Assembly (NCBI RefSeq): GCF_001482385.1
Contig: NZ_CP013611.1
Location: forward strand, 3,041,001 to 3,105,000
Origin: Pseudoalteromonas rubra
GTDB taxonomy: Bacteria > Pseudomonadota > Gammaproteobacteria > Enterobacterales > Alteromonadaceae
Length of the DNA: 64,000 bases
Reading direction: 5' to 3'
This document shows, piece by piece, positions 22,757-31,426 of the stretch. Position 1 is the first letter of the stretch; each line of letters begins with the position of its first letter. Below the pieces are notes generated by a model. That model searched no databases. It worked only from the letters and a program-made list of their open reading frames with translations, and was not told the origin of the DNA. Position numbers and translations under genes: made by a program.

Positions 22757-23124
22757 CCAATCTCTGAAAGACAATAACAACTCCAATTTTCAGTGTGTGG
22801 ATCTGATGATTATCGGGATCATCATGGAAGATTTACAACACAAGTCGGAAAATTAATCCAAATCAAAACAACAGCGCTCGTAAACGGCTTATAGTCATCT
22901 CGGGAACAATTGTAGCTGCAATTTAATGGTCTGACCTCAAGAGGTTTTTAGGGGAAAGAGCCCGGCTGTTATAGACTGTAAGCGCGTTCCTGTTTTAGCT
23001 AATTCTGTTTTGTGATATTTTAGTTAACTGTTTTTATTACAGGCACTTTTTTTTATTGGTTAAATGTCATACATTCTAATTAATGAGTTTATGACAGCGT
23101 TATCATTTAGGTGGGAAACCCAAT
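22757..23124. other. Noncoding gap before the pilin genes
   Basis: No convincing gene is seen in these 368 bases. There is a short inverted repeat GATGAT/ATCATC (22805-22823), a T-rich run near 23046-23056 and AT-rich DNA that probably holds the pilin promoter. A 16-codon open frame from 22807 lacks a ribosome site. Confidence 0.5.
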
Positions 23125-23544
23125 ATGCTTAAGACCTCCAGAATGCGTGGATTTACTTTGATAGAGCTGCTGATCGCCATTGCGATCGTTGCCATCCTGG
23201 CCAGTGTGGCATTGCCAAACTACGGCGAGTATGTGCGTGAAAGCAGACGACTGGATGCACAACATTTGTTGTTGCAAACCAGTGCCACGTTGGAGCGTAT
23301 TTATTCCCGCAATGGTGGTTACCCCAATACTGCAACATTCCAGGGTTTGCCTGCTGCTGAGTACTACACGTTCAGTTATGAGGCGCGTAATAAGCCACAA
23401 GGTGCGAGCGGTGATTTTCGCAATATGGGCTATATTTTAAGGGCGACACCAGTGGCCGATAAGGGTCAGAGCAGAGACGTGTGTGGCGTGCTGACGTTAG
23501 ACCATTTGGGCAATCAGGGAGGCAACCTGAATGACTGTTGGTAA
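23125..23544 (+). CDS. pilE: Type IV pilin, PilE-like minor pilin
   Basis: A 139-residue prepilin. MLKTSRMRG is the leader, cleaved and methylated by PilD at G9|F10; the mature N-terminus FTLIELLIAIAIVAILASVA has the conserved Glu at +5 and forms the hydrophobic assembly helix. The C-terminus holds a Cys pair (DVCGV and NDCW) likely to form the D-region disulfide loop. It resembles PilE proteins encoded in minor pilin clusters. AGGTGGG lies about 10 bases before the ATG. It overlaps the next gene by 14 bp. Confidence 0.9.
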   Translation: MLKTSRMRGFTLIELLIAIAIVAILASVALPNYGEYVRESRRLDAQHLLLQTSATLERIYSRNGGYPNTATFQGLPAAEYYTFSYEARNKPQGASGDFRNMGYILRATPVADKGQSRDVCGVLTLDHLGNQGGNLNDCW

Positions 23545-23992
23545 ATATACCCAGCGTGGCGTAACGCTCGTTGAATTGTTGGTGGTATTGGCGATTATTG
23601 CCATTCTGGCTATGGTTGCAGCACCGTCTTTAATCGGCCAGATTAAACAAGACCGGGTTAATACCACGGCAAACAAGTTAAGTAGTTTTTATCGTTTTGC
23701 GCGCAGTGAAGCGGTAAAACGGGAAGTGCCAGTAAAGCTAGAGTTGGAAAACAGCGACTGGGTCATGAAGGTGGTTGAGCAAGGTCAGGAAGTGACTTTA
23801 AAGCGTTTTACGATTGATCATAACCAAGTGGCGGTGAACCTGGTCGACAGGACATTACGTTCAAGTGGTGAGTTGAGTGCATTTAGTAACATTCTGATTT
23901 CAGATAACGATGCGGCAACGGATGATGTGCGTTTGTGCATTCTACACAGTGGGCAAAGTTGGTTGGGTAAGGCGACAGATAATTGCGCGTAG
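23531..23992 (+). CDS. fimT: GspH/FimT family minor pilin
   Basis: A 153-residue prepilin with processing site QRG|VTLVELLVVLAIIAILA (G10, Glu at +5). The soluble part has the GspH/FimT pattern NTTANKLSSFYRFARSEAVKR and ends with a Cys-containing tail. In related systems FimT/FimU-type pilins prime pilus assembly and some bind DNA during natural transformation. Second gene of the cluster, coupled to pilE by overlap. Confidence 0.85.
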   Translation: MTVGKYTQRGVTLVELLVVLAIIAILAMVAAPSLIGQIKQDRVNTTANKLSSFYRFARSEAVKREVPVKLELENSDWVMKVVEQGQEVTLKRFTIDHNQVAVNLVDRTLRSSGELSAFSNILISDNDAATDDVRLCILHSGQSWLGKATDNCA

Positions 23993-24378
23993 TAAAAGGT
24001 TTTTCATTGCTGGAAGTCATGGTGTCTATGGTCATCGCAGCCATTGCCTTGCTGGGGCTTGCTGCGGCGCAGATAAAAGCCATGCAGTTTGCACAGAATA
24101 GCTTTAAGTACACTATTGCCCTGATCCATGGCCAGAATGCAATAGAGCGGATCTGGCCGGATATTTGTCACTACCAAAGTGTCAACACCAGCCTGAACCC
24201 AGGTACGAATCCGACAGCGGCGGGATTGTACCCGAATGATCCGCGTTTCACGCTGACGCTACCCGAGACATTTAGCCTTGATATGAGTGTGTCAGTCAGC
24301 TGGCATGACGAACGTATGACAGATACGGGGGTGGATCAAATTTCCTTGCATGCCAGCTTTGTTAATGTTTGCTTATGA
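23983..24378 (+). CDS. pilV: PilV-like minor pilin
   Basis: A 131-residue prepilin with cleavage site VKG|FSLLEVMVSMVIAAIALLG (G6, Glu at +5), followed by the AAAQIKAMQFAQ segment common in PilV. The start is probably TTG at 23983, since no ATG or GTG lies in a suitable place before the leader and the gene overlaps fimT by 10 bp; a rare start codon could keep its level low. Cys residues at DICHY and the end (NVCL) may form a disulfide. Confidence 0.82.
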   Translation: MRVVKGFSLLEVMVSMVIAAIALLGLAAAQIKAMQFAQNSFKYTIALIHGQNAIERIWPDICHYQSVNTSLNPGTNPTAAGLYPNDPRFTLTLPETFSLDMSVSVSWHDERMTDTGVDQISLHASFVNVCL

Positions 24379-24899
24379 GTCGTTTGATGAACTACCGCGG
24401 ATTTACCCTGCTGGAGCTTTTGATAGCACTATCGATAGGGCTGTTTATGCTCGGTGGTATTGCAGTGGCCTATTCGACCATTCGCAGCACCATTGCTGTT
24501 AATCAGGAATTGGCACAAGCACAGGAAGTGATCCGCTACACCAGTCAGCTTATGACCCGGAGCATCAAGCAAACGGCTTCTACGCCCCAGGTCAGACTCA
24601 ATGGTCGCGCGTTAGAGGTTACGCAGGTCGCCAACACGCCAGCATGTGATGGCAGTGTACCTGCAGTCACTTATACAGAAACATTTTCCTTGCTTGACGG
24701 TTATTTGTTGTGTGATATCAGCTCGGATAACTTGCCTGCTCAACGTTTATTGCGCGGTGTAAATGCTTTGAGTTTTTCCGTCAACGGCTTGATCACGTCG
24801 ATCACGGTAACGCCCGTGGGCATTCCAGTGCAGTATGCAGCGGGGATCCAAATAGACGTTGCTGCGAGCCAGCAAGTGCTGGCGACGGCCAATTGGTGA
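24375..24899 (+). CDS. pilW: PilW-like minor pilin
   Basis: A 174-residue prepilin with site YRG|FTLLELLIALSIGLFMLGG (G9, Glu at +5). SIGLFMLGGIAVAY and the IRYTSQLMTRSIKQTA region are PilW-like, though the protein is shorter than Pseudomonas PilW. The start at 24375 overlaps the pilV stop (ATGA). Two Cys (PACDGS and LLCDIS) may pair. It presumably sits in the priming tip complex with PilV and PilX. Confidence 0.82.
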   Translation: MSRLMNYRGFTLLELLIALSIGLFMLGGIAVAYSTIRSTIAVNQELAQAQEVIRYTSQLMTRSIKQTASTPQVRLNGRALEVTQVANTPACDGSVPAVTYTETFSLLDGYLLCDISSDNLPAQRLLRGVNALSFSVNGLITSITVTPVGIPVQYAAGIQIDVAASQQVLATANW

Positions 24900-24903
24900 C
24901 ACT

Positions 24904-26646
24904 ATGAAGATGCAGAGTACAAGACAGTGTGGATTTACCCTGATTAAAGTTATGCTACTGAGTTCAGTGGCCAGCGTCGTTGTGTTTGCTGCTTTTAAAG
25001 ATACCCTGGTACAAGAACGCTTGAGTGGTAACTATCAAAAAGACCTCAATGCCCGTCTCCTGGCCGAAAAAGGGGTCATAGAGCGGGGTCAGGCACTTAA
25101 AGCCGCCATCACCAATAACGCCAATCTGACACTTGATCAGGCTGTGCAGCAGATAGGCGCGGGGCTGGGGACTGGCGAACTCGACGGGACAAGCTATGAC
25201 GCACAGTTGTCAGTCAATGGAGATGAAGTGTCGATTGCCAGCCTGGGTAAGCGTTATGATGATCAGGCGCATGCGCGAATGGTCTCTTACTTTAAATACA
25301 CGCCAGCTGAACGCAGCTCAGTGTTTCAAAATGCGGTAACTGGATGTAAAGGCGTTAATCTGGCTGGTAGTGGCCTGGTTGATAGCTATGACTCCACTTT
25401 GGGCAGTTATGAAGACACGCGCACCAGCAATGGTGATGTTAATACAGTGATTGGTGATGCCGATGTGGTGCTGAATGGGCATTCACCCATTATGGGCGAT
25501 GTAAAAGCATCGGGCATCTTGTATCTCAAAGGGTCTTCGCCTGTCGTTGGCACTGTGCAATCGAATACTGGGATCGACATTTCTGCGGGCAGTGGGGTGC
25601 GGGTTGACGGAGATGTGCTCACTCAGGGGTTTGTTAAACACAATGGCGGCCAGATCACAGGTGTGCTGCGCGCAAACGGTGACGTAAGCATGAAGTGGGG
25701 TGCTGAGATCCTCAATCAAAATCAGGCTGAGCTAGATATCATGTATGGGGGAACGGGCAGTTTTCAAAGTAGTCATGTACAGAATGGGCTCCATTACTCA
25801 GCGGATCGCTTCAATGTGAACCCTGAGGTTGAAGCGGTGCGTGTCTATGATCCAAGTTCGCCAGATTATGACCCTAATGACCCTGACAAAGAATGTGACC
25901 CGCTGGCTTTACCGCTCAATATGCCTTCCGTGATAGACAGCAATAACACTTACACGGATTTTACGGTTGGTGCACAGACCGACTATGTGTTCACGCCAAG
26001 TGAAGGCCGTTATATACGGGGTGGCAGCGGTACCTGGTCTTCGAGCCCTGCCGACATCTATTTGTTCCAGCATCTGACGCAAAGTCATGGCCAGAGTAAT
26101 ACCAGCAGCGAATATGTCTTCGGTATGAAAAACATGAAGCTCACCAGTGATGGCACTATTACCATAGAAGGCGGTGATGTGATCTGGCTGGTTGATGGGG
26201 ATCTCAAAATGACGGGCGACACCAGCATCACCATCAAAGCAGACAGCAGCCTGGCCATTTTTGTCACCGGAAAAGTGGATTTTGGTGCCAGCGGGGTAGT
26301 GCTCACAGAGCAGGAAGGGTTGACTGACAGTGGTTTTCCAAGCCTGAGCATCTTCTCATCCTATTCAGGCCAGAATGGCATCACAATGCGGGGGGCCAGT
26401 TCAATGTACGCTGTCATATATGCGCCGGTGACCAGCATTGCTATGCGCGGCAGTGGCCAGTTTTATGGCACCATTCGTGGCGCAACCATAGATGCGACGG
26501 GCGGCAGTGGTGTGCATTTTGATGAAGCGCTGAAAAACTTCAATCTTGGTAACGGTGGCGTGATCACGCCGGCAAAACTGGAGTTTATGGGATGGCGTTT
26601 TGAGTCTGGTGACGAGTACCAGACACCCGATGAAGACGAAGAGTAA
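24904..26646 (+). CDS. pilX: Large PilX-like minor pilin with extended C-terminal repeat domain
   Basis: A 580-residue prepilin-like protein, about three times the usual PilX length. The processing site is QCG|FTLIKVMLLSSVASVVVF (G10); mature position +5 is Lys instead of Glu. A PilX-type segment (ERLSGNYQKDLNARLLAEKG) follows. From about residue 160 the protein becomes Gly/Ser/Asp-rich with repeating short strands (GDADVVLNGHSPIMGDVKAS and so on), suggesting a beta-helix; residues about 400-550 resemble the DUF7305-type domain (IWLVDGDLKMTGDTSITIKA; MYAVIYAPVTSIAMRGSGQF). No pilY1 follows, so this domain might supply the tip function. That last point is inference. Confidence 0.75.
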   Translation: MKMQSTRQCGFTLIKVMLLSSVASVVVFAAFKDTLVQERLSGNYQKDLNARLLAEKGVIERGQALKAAITNNANLTLDQAVQQIGAGLGTGELDGTSYDAQLSVNGDEVSIASLGKRYDDQAHARMVSYFKYTPAERSSVFQNAVTGCKGVNLAGSGLVDSYDSTLGSYEDTRTSNGDVNTVIGDADVVLNGHSPIMGDVKASGILYLKGSSPVVGTVQSNTGIDISAGSGVRVDGDVLTQGFVKHNGGQITGVLRANGDVSMKWGAEILNQNQAELDIMYGGTGSFQSSHVQNGLHYSADRFNVNPEVEAVRVYDPSSPDYDPNDPDKECDPLALPLNMPSVIDSNNTYTDFTVGAQTDYVFTPSEGRYIRGGSGTWSSSPADIYLFQHLTQSHGQSNTSSEYVFGMKNMKLTSDGTITIEGGDVIWLVDGDLKMTGDTSITIKADSSLAIFVTGKVDFGASGVVLTEQEGLTDSGFPSLSIFSSYSGQNGITMRGASSMYAVIYAPVTSIAMRGSGQFYGTIRGATIDATGGSGVHFDEALKNFNLGNGGVITPAKLEFMGWRFESGDEYQTPDEDEE

Positions 26647-26687
26647 CCCTCCTGACAGTTGTAAAAAAAAAATTTTCTCGCCTGTTT

Positions 26688-26716
26688 AAACCTTTTGTTG
26701 TCCCACGCTCGTCTTA
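26688..26716 (+). promoter_or_regulatory. Possible autoregulated ECF promoter
   Basis: AAACC (26688-26692), 17 bp, then CGTCTTA (26710-26716) resembles the AAC...CGTC pattern of many ECF sigma promoters. It lies 84 bp before the ECF gene. The call is by pattern alone. The 154-bp gap also begins with an A9 run after the pilX stop. Confidence 0.35.
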
Positions 26717-26800
26717 TCTTCCAAACATCGCACCATTGGGTTACTTTCTTTATAGCACCTGATATGTCACGATGATGACTCGTAAGCGAAGGAATACTCT

Positions 26801-27352
26801 ATGATAATCAATGCCAAAGAGGCATTTAACCCAGATACGATTGAACTGTTAGTGCAGCGTGCTCAGCAGGGCGAGCAAGCGGCGTTTGAACAGCTCTATC
26901 AACAGTGTTATCGCAGGGTGTATGGACTGTGTTTACGTTTGCTCGCTGATCAGGCACATGCGGAAGATGCGACGCAGGAGGTGTTTGTACAGCTTTGGCA
27001 CAAAATTGCTCAGTTTCAGGGCCAGTCAAAGTTCACTACCTGGCTACACAGTGTCACATCGAATGTCGCGATCAGTTATTTACGTAAACAAAAAAACTGG
27101 CTGCAAAAAGTGGTTAGCCTCGAAGACAGTGGGATGGAACACGCCGAGATAATGCAATGCCAATCGCTCAACGGGCTCGACAAATTGATCTTACGTTTGC
27201 CGGAGCGAGCGCGTCTGGTGTTTGTGTTGCACGCGGTAGAAGGGTACCGCCATGAAGAAGTCGCTAATATGTTGAATATGGCGGTAGGCTCAAGTAAATC
27301 GCAGTTTCACCGGGCCAGGAAATTGTTACAGGAGTGGTATGACAATGAGTAA
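26801..27352 (+). CDS. ECF-type RNA polymerase sigma factor
   Basis: A 183-residue sigma-70 family protein with only regions 2 and 4. Region 2 covers about residues 22-90 (AFEQLYQQCYRRVYGLCLRL, DATQEVFVQLWHKI, FTTWLHSVTSN) and region 4 about 120-180 (LPERARLVFVLHAVEGYRHE, ANMLNMAVGSSKSQFHRARK). Such factors direct RNA polymerase to envelope-stress or other special promoters and are held by an anti-sigma factor, which is the next, overlapping gene. AGCGAAGGAATA precedes the ATG. The stimulus is unknown. Confidence 0.92.
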   Translation: MIINAKEAFNPDTIELLVQRAQQGEQAAFEQLYQQCYRRVYGLCLRLLADQAHAEDATQEVFVQLWHKIAQFQGQSKFTTWLHSVTSNVAISYLRKQKNWLQKVVSLEDSGMEHAEIMQCQSLNGLDKLILRLPERARLVFVLHAVEGYRHEEVANMLNMAVGSSKSQFHRARKLLQEWYDNE

Positions 27353-27830
27353 ACCAACATTTGAGCAGTTTCTGAAACAACAACTGCCGCGGCAGCAAGA
27401 TCAGGAGCAGCTGCCTGAACCACGAAGAGATTTGTGGCAGGGTATTGAAAAAGCCATCAATGTATCCAGCACAGTGGCTCCATCACGCAGCCCCTGGATA
27501 AAATTGGCGGGGGTCGCTGCCTGTGTATCGGCTGGTTTACTGAGCTGGCAGGTCATTATGACGCAGCCCAGGCAAGATACCATGACCCATATGAGCGCTT
27601 TTTTTGAGCAGAAGAAACAGACATTATTGGTTCAGTATGAGGCACAGCCCGCCTTGACGAAAGACTGGCAAGGGCCACTGCAGGAACTGGAGGAAGCAGA
27701 GCAGGCGATTAAGCTGGCACTGATGAAAGATCCGGACAACCCAGCTCTGCTCAAGATGCTGGCACAGGTTTACCAGCAACAGTTAGATTTAATCACTAAG
27801 GTACATCAGCCCCAGTGGCAACAGATTTAG
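27339..27830 (+). CDS. Probable membrane-bound anti-sigma factor
   Basis: A 163-residue protein overlapping the sigma gene by 14 bp. Residues 1-50 are a polar cytoplasmic segment, residues about 50-70 (IKLAGVAACVSAGLLSWQVI) one membrane helix, and the rest a helical periplasmic domain rich in Gln and Leu. This single-pass layout and the gene order match anti-sigma factors, but no ZAS-type zinc motif (HxxxCxxC) is present. Start is ATG 27339 or ATG 27345; CAGGAGTGGT upstream suits either. Function is inferred from position and topology. Confidence 0.7.
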   Translation: MTMSKPTFEQFLKQQLPRQQDQEQLPEPRRDLWQGIEKAINVSSTVAPSRSPWIKLAGVAACVSAGLLSWQVIMTQPRQDTMTHMSAFFEQKKQTLLVQYEAQPALTKDWQGPLQELEEAEQAIKLALMKDPDNPALLKMLAQVYQQQLDLITKVHQPQWQQI

Positions 27831-27839
27831 GAGAGAAGC

Positions 27840-28781
27840 ATGAAAGCAATCATTTTTGGACTGGCTACGCTGCCGCTGTTTGCCCTGGCGGGTGACAAGA
27901 TTGACGAACAGATAGAAATACCGCTGGATGGCAAAGTCGTTATTGAAAGCCAGCGTGGTAAAGTGACAATTAAATCATGGGATAAGCCAAGCTTTCAGGT
28001 CAGTGGTGAACTGGATGAACTGGCCGAAGGTTACACGCTGGAAACTCAGGGCAGTGTGACCGAGTTTATTGTTAAAATGCCACGCCGTAGCAAGAGCTGG
28101 AACAATCAGCGAGATGGCTCTCGGTTGACCATTTATATGCCAAAGCAAAGTGAGCTTAACTTTGAAGGGGTGAGTGTTGACGTGGATGTCAGTCATTTTG
28201 AGGCTGACGTGGCCGTCACTACAGTCAACGGGGACATTGAGGCCAATGAGCTCAGCGGCAAGGTTGAACTGGAAACCGTGAATGGCGATATAGAAGGCAA
28301 AAAATTATCTGGCAATATTCGCTATGAAACGGTCAATGGTGATATCGAAGATATGGCATCAAATGGCAAGTTGCGTTTCAATGCGGTTAATGGCGGCATT
28401 GAGAGTGTGACTCAGGCCACTGATATTCGTGTTGAAAACGTCAATGGAGAAGTCGATTTTGATATTGCCAGCCTGAAAGACTTACGTATGAGTACCGTGA
28501 ATGGTGAAATTAGCGTGCGTCTGAGAGCGCTCGAAAAAAGCGCGAATATTCGTTTTGAGTCGGTCAGTGGCGATGTTGACTTTTACTTCCCTACAGAGCT
28601 ATCTGCACGCTTTGACATTGATGCCCATGCAGGTGGCCGGATCATCAATGAGCTTTCAACAGACAAAGAGAAGAAAGCCAAATATGGCCCATCCCGGGAA
28701 TTGGAGTTTGTGGTCAAAGATGGTGACGTGGATGTGGAAATCGATACTGTCAGTGGACGTATTGCATTGAAGAAACTGTAA
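27840..28781 (+). CDS. DUF4097 family secreted protein with 18-residue repeats
   Basis: A 313-residue protein with a signal peptide (residues 1-18, cleaved near ALA|GD). The middle consists of short repeats with the core VNGDIE or VNGEV; the Val of successive VNG cores lies at residues 129, 147, 165, 183 and 201, an exact 18-residue period, then at 220, with a related VSGDVD at 242. This is expected to fold as a regular beta solenoid, as in DUF4097 (putative adhesin-like) proteins. It is 9 bp after the anti-sigma gene with AGGAGAG as ribosome site and is probably the effector or target of the ECF system. Biochemical role unknown. Confidence 0.8.
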   Translation: MKAIIFGLATLPLFALAGDKIDEQIEIPLDGKVVIESQRGKVTIKSWDKPSFQVSGELDELAEGYTLETQGSVTEFIVKMPRRSKSWNNQRDGSRLTIYMPKQSELNFEGVSVDVDVSHFEADVAVTTVNGDIEANELSGKVELETVNGDIEGKKLSGNIRYETVNGDIEDMASNGKLRFNAVNGGIESVTQATDIRVENVNGEVDFDIASLKDLRMSTVNGEISVRLRALEKSANIRFESVSGDVDFYFPTELSARFDIDAHAGGRIINELSTDKEKKAKYGPSRELEFVVKDGDVDVEIDTVSGRIALKKL

Positions 28782-28900
28782 TGCAGTGATGGGGGCGTGC
28801 AATGCGCCTCCTTTGGCCCACATTAGAGCGATAATCAAGATTCATTTCCACCCCAATTGCGTATACAATAACAGGTCTTTCCCTTAGTGTTTGTAGTGAT

Positions 28901-30280
28901 ATGGCGAAACCTGATCAACAAGTCGATACCCTAAAAGTCCCTCCCCACTCCATCGAGGCTGAGCAGTCTGTACTTGGTGGACTTATGCTTGATAATCAGG
29001 CGTTTGATAGGGTTGCAGAGCTGGTCGTTGCGCAGGACTTTTATACCCGCACCCATAAGTTGATATTTGAGGCAATGACCAAGCTGGTTGAAGCCAGTCA
29101 GCCGATTGACCTTATCACTATTTCGGAAAACCTTGAGAAGAATAACCAGTTAGAAACTGTGGGTGGCTTTGCGTATCTGGCTGAGATTGCGAAAAATACA
29201 CCCAGTGCCGCGAACATAGATGCTTATGCCAGCATTGTCCGTGAACGTGCGGTGGTCCGTGAGATGATCACGGTTGCTAATGAAATTGCCGAGGCGGGTT
29301 TCAACCCGGAAGGACGCGACAGCCACGAATTACTGGACCTGGCGGAAAGTAAAGTATTCAAAATCGCTGAGCAACGCACTAAGAGTACCGAAGGTCCGCA
29401 GAGTATTCACAGCATTCTGGAAAAAACCGTGGATAAGATCGAAGAGCTTTACCAGTCGCCGCAGGATGGTGTAACCGGGGTGAGCACGGGCTACTCTGAT
29501 CTTGACCAGATGACCGCCGGTCTGCAACCGTCAGACCTGATCATAGTCGCGGCACGTCCGTCGATGGGTAAAACCACTTTTGCGATGAACCTGGCTGAGC
29601 ATGCGGCGATGACACAAGACAAGCCTGTGCTTATTTACTCGCTGGAGATGCCCTCAGAACAAATCATGATGAGGATGCTGGCCTCACTGGGACGCATTAA
29701 CCAGACTAAGGTCAGGACGGGCCAGCTGGATGATGATGATTGGGCACGCCTTTCCTCCACCATGGGCTTGCTAATGGAAAAAGGGCAGATGTATATCGAT
29801 GACGCCTCAGGTCTGACTCCGACCGATGTGCGCTCACGAGCGAGGCGGATTGCGCGGGATCATGGCGGGATCAGCATGATCATGGTTGACTACTTGCAGT
29901 TGATGCGAGTCCCCAGTTTATCGGATAACCGGACCTTAGAAATCGCCGAGATATCTCGTTCACTTAAGGCATTGGCAAAAGAGCTTCAGTGCCCGGTGAT
30001 AGCCCTATCGCAGCTTAACCGTACGCTGGAGCAGCGCGCGGATAAGCGCCCTGTTAACTCAGACTTGCGTGAATCGGGGTCTATCGAGCAGGATGCCGAC
30101 TTAATCATGTTTATCTACCGCGATGAAGTGTATAACGACGACAGTCCGGAAAAAGGCGTTGCAGAAATTATTATCGGTAAACAGCGTAATGGTCCGATTG
30201 GTAAGGTTAGGTTAACCTTCCAGGGGCAATTCTCTCGGTTCGACAATTATGCCGGTCCTGCAGTGGATGACGAATACTAA
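28901..30280 (+). CDS. dnaB: Replicative DNA helicase
   Basis: A 459-residue hexameric 5'-3' helicase at the replication fork. The N-terminal domain (PPHSIEAEQSVLGGLMLDNQ) is followed by a linker and a RecA-like C-terminal domain with Walker A RPSMGKTT (219-226), Walker B in IMVDYLQLM and the DLRESGSIEQDADLIMF region. No intein or insertion is present. The gene is 120 bp after the DUF4097 gene and 49 bp before alr, the usual dnaB-alr pair. Confidence 0.97.
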   Translation: MAKPDQQVDTLKVPPHSIEAEQSVLGGLMLDNQAFDRVAELVVAQDFYTRTHKLIFEAMTKLVEASQPIDLITISENLEKNNQLETVGGFAYLAEIAKNTPSAANIDAYASIVRERAVVREMITVANEIAEAGFNPEGRDSHELLDLAESKVFKIAEQRTKSTEGPQSIHSILEKTVDKIEELYQSPQDGVTGVSTGYSDLDQMTAGLQPSDLIIVAARPSMGKTTFAMNLAEHAAMTQDKPVLIYSLEMPSEQIMMRMLASLGRINQTKVRTGQLDDDDWARLSSTMGLLMEKGQMYIDDASGLTPTDVRSRARRIARDHGGISMIMVDYLQLMRVPSLSDNRTLEIAEISRSLKALAKELQCPVIALSQLNRTLEQRADKRPVNSDLRESGSIEQDADLIMFIYRDEVYNDDSPEKGVAEIIIGKQRNGPIGKVRLTFQGQFSRFDNYAGPAVDDEY

Positions 30281-30328
30281 GATATTCGTCCTTTGTGACT
30301 AAATCGGCAGCCCGAATTAGGAGTATGT

Positions 30329-31417
30329 ATGCGCCTGGCAACCGCCGAAATTAACCTCACGGCTTTAAGCTATAATTTAAAACAGATTAAGGTACTGGCA
30401 CCTGGTACACGGGTTATGGCTGTGCTTAAGGCCAATGCCTATGGGCATGGTCTGGTTAAAATTGCACAGCACCTCAATGATGCAGATGCCTTTGCGGTCG
30501 CACGTATTGATGAAGCGTTGGCTTTACGTGCCGGTGGCCTGACTAAACCCATCGTGTTACTTGAAGGCTTCTTCAACCGTGCCGATTTGCCTATTCTTAT
30601 CGCCAATAACTTTGAAGCCATTATTCATGATGAAAACCAGTTGCGGGCCATTGAAGCCAGTCAACTGGACGCGCGTTTGTCGGTTTGGCTAAAAATAGAC
30701 ACAGGTATGCACCGTCTGGGCATTGAGCCCGAGCAGTTCGAGTCATTTTATCAGCGTCTCAAAGCCTGCGACAACGTTGACCCCAAGATTAAGCTGATGA
30801 CACATTTCTCCTGTGCGGATGATGTTCACAGCACACAAACACAGGTTCAGATTGCCGCGTTTGAGCGCCTGGTACAGAGTAAACCGGAAGCTAAGTGTTT
30901 GGCTAACTCAGCCGGTGTTATAGGCTGGCCACAGTCACATGGTGACTGGATCCGGCCCGGTTTGATGATGTATGGCGTTTCACCTATGATTAACCAGGTT
31001 GGTACTGAGCACGGGCTGAAGCCTGTGATGCGCCTGAAAACTCGGGTAATTGCTGTCAAATCACTGGCTGCCGGAGAGAAGGTTGGGTACGGCGGTCGCT
31101 GGCACAGTAAGCAACAAACTCAGTTGGCAATTGTGGCTATGGGTTACGGAGATGGCTATCCGCGCAATGCGAAGGATGGGACACCCGTGGTCATACGAGG
31201 TGAGCGCTATGGCATTGTTGGCGCCGTCTCTATGGATATGATCACGGTGGATATAGGTTGTAACCCGGATGACATTAGTGTTGGTGATGAGGTTGAAATG
31301 TGGGGCCCTGCGCTGCCTGTTGAAGAAGTGGCAGCTTGCGCAGGTACTATCCCCTATGAATTGCTATGTAATATCACACCGCGCGTGAGTTATGATTACC
31401 TTGCTGAGGCAGATTGA
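30329..31417 (+). CDS. alr: Alanine racemase
   Basis: A 362-residue PLP enzyme producing D-alanine for peptidoglycan. AVLKANAYGHG has the PLP lysine at Lys34, and KVGYGGRWHS has the second catalytic base Tyr254. MTHFSCADD and MVSMD-like (GAVSMDMITVD) segments are typical. The start at 30329 is ATG with TAGGAG upstream. It ends only 9 bp from the convergent yjbQ stop, with no hairpin between. Confidence 0.96.
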   Translation: MRLATAEINLTALSYNLKQIKVLAPGTRVMAVLKANAYGHGLVKIAQHLNDADAFAVARIDEALALRAGGLTKPIVLLEGFFNRADLPILIANNFEAIIHDENQLRAIEASQLDARLSVWLKIDTGMHRLGIEPEQFESFYQRLKACDNVDPKIKLMTHFSCADDVHSTQTQVQIAAFERLVQSKPEAKCLANSAGVIGWPQSHGDWIRPGLMMYGVSPMINQVGTEHGLKPVMRLKTRVIAVKSLAAGEKVGYGGRWHSKQQTQLAIVAMGYGDGYPRNAKDGTPVVIRGERYGIVGAVSMDMITVDIGCNPDDISVGDEVEMWGPALPVEEVAACAGTIPYELLCNITPRVSYDYLAEAD

Positions 31418-31426
31418 ACGGACTGT

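Noticed and set aside
22807..22857. Sixteen-codon open frame in the gap after rplI
   Set aside because: No ribosome site and a composition dictated by a local inverted repeat.
23125..26646. Type II secretion pseudopilin operon
   Set aside because: The proteins resemble PilE, FimT, PilV, PilW and PilX, and no gspC-F or gspL-M genes are adjacent.
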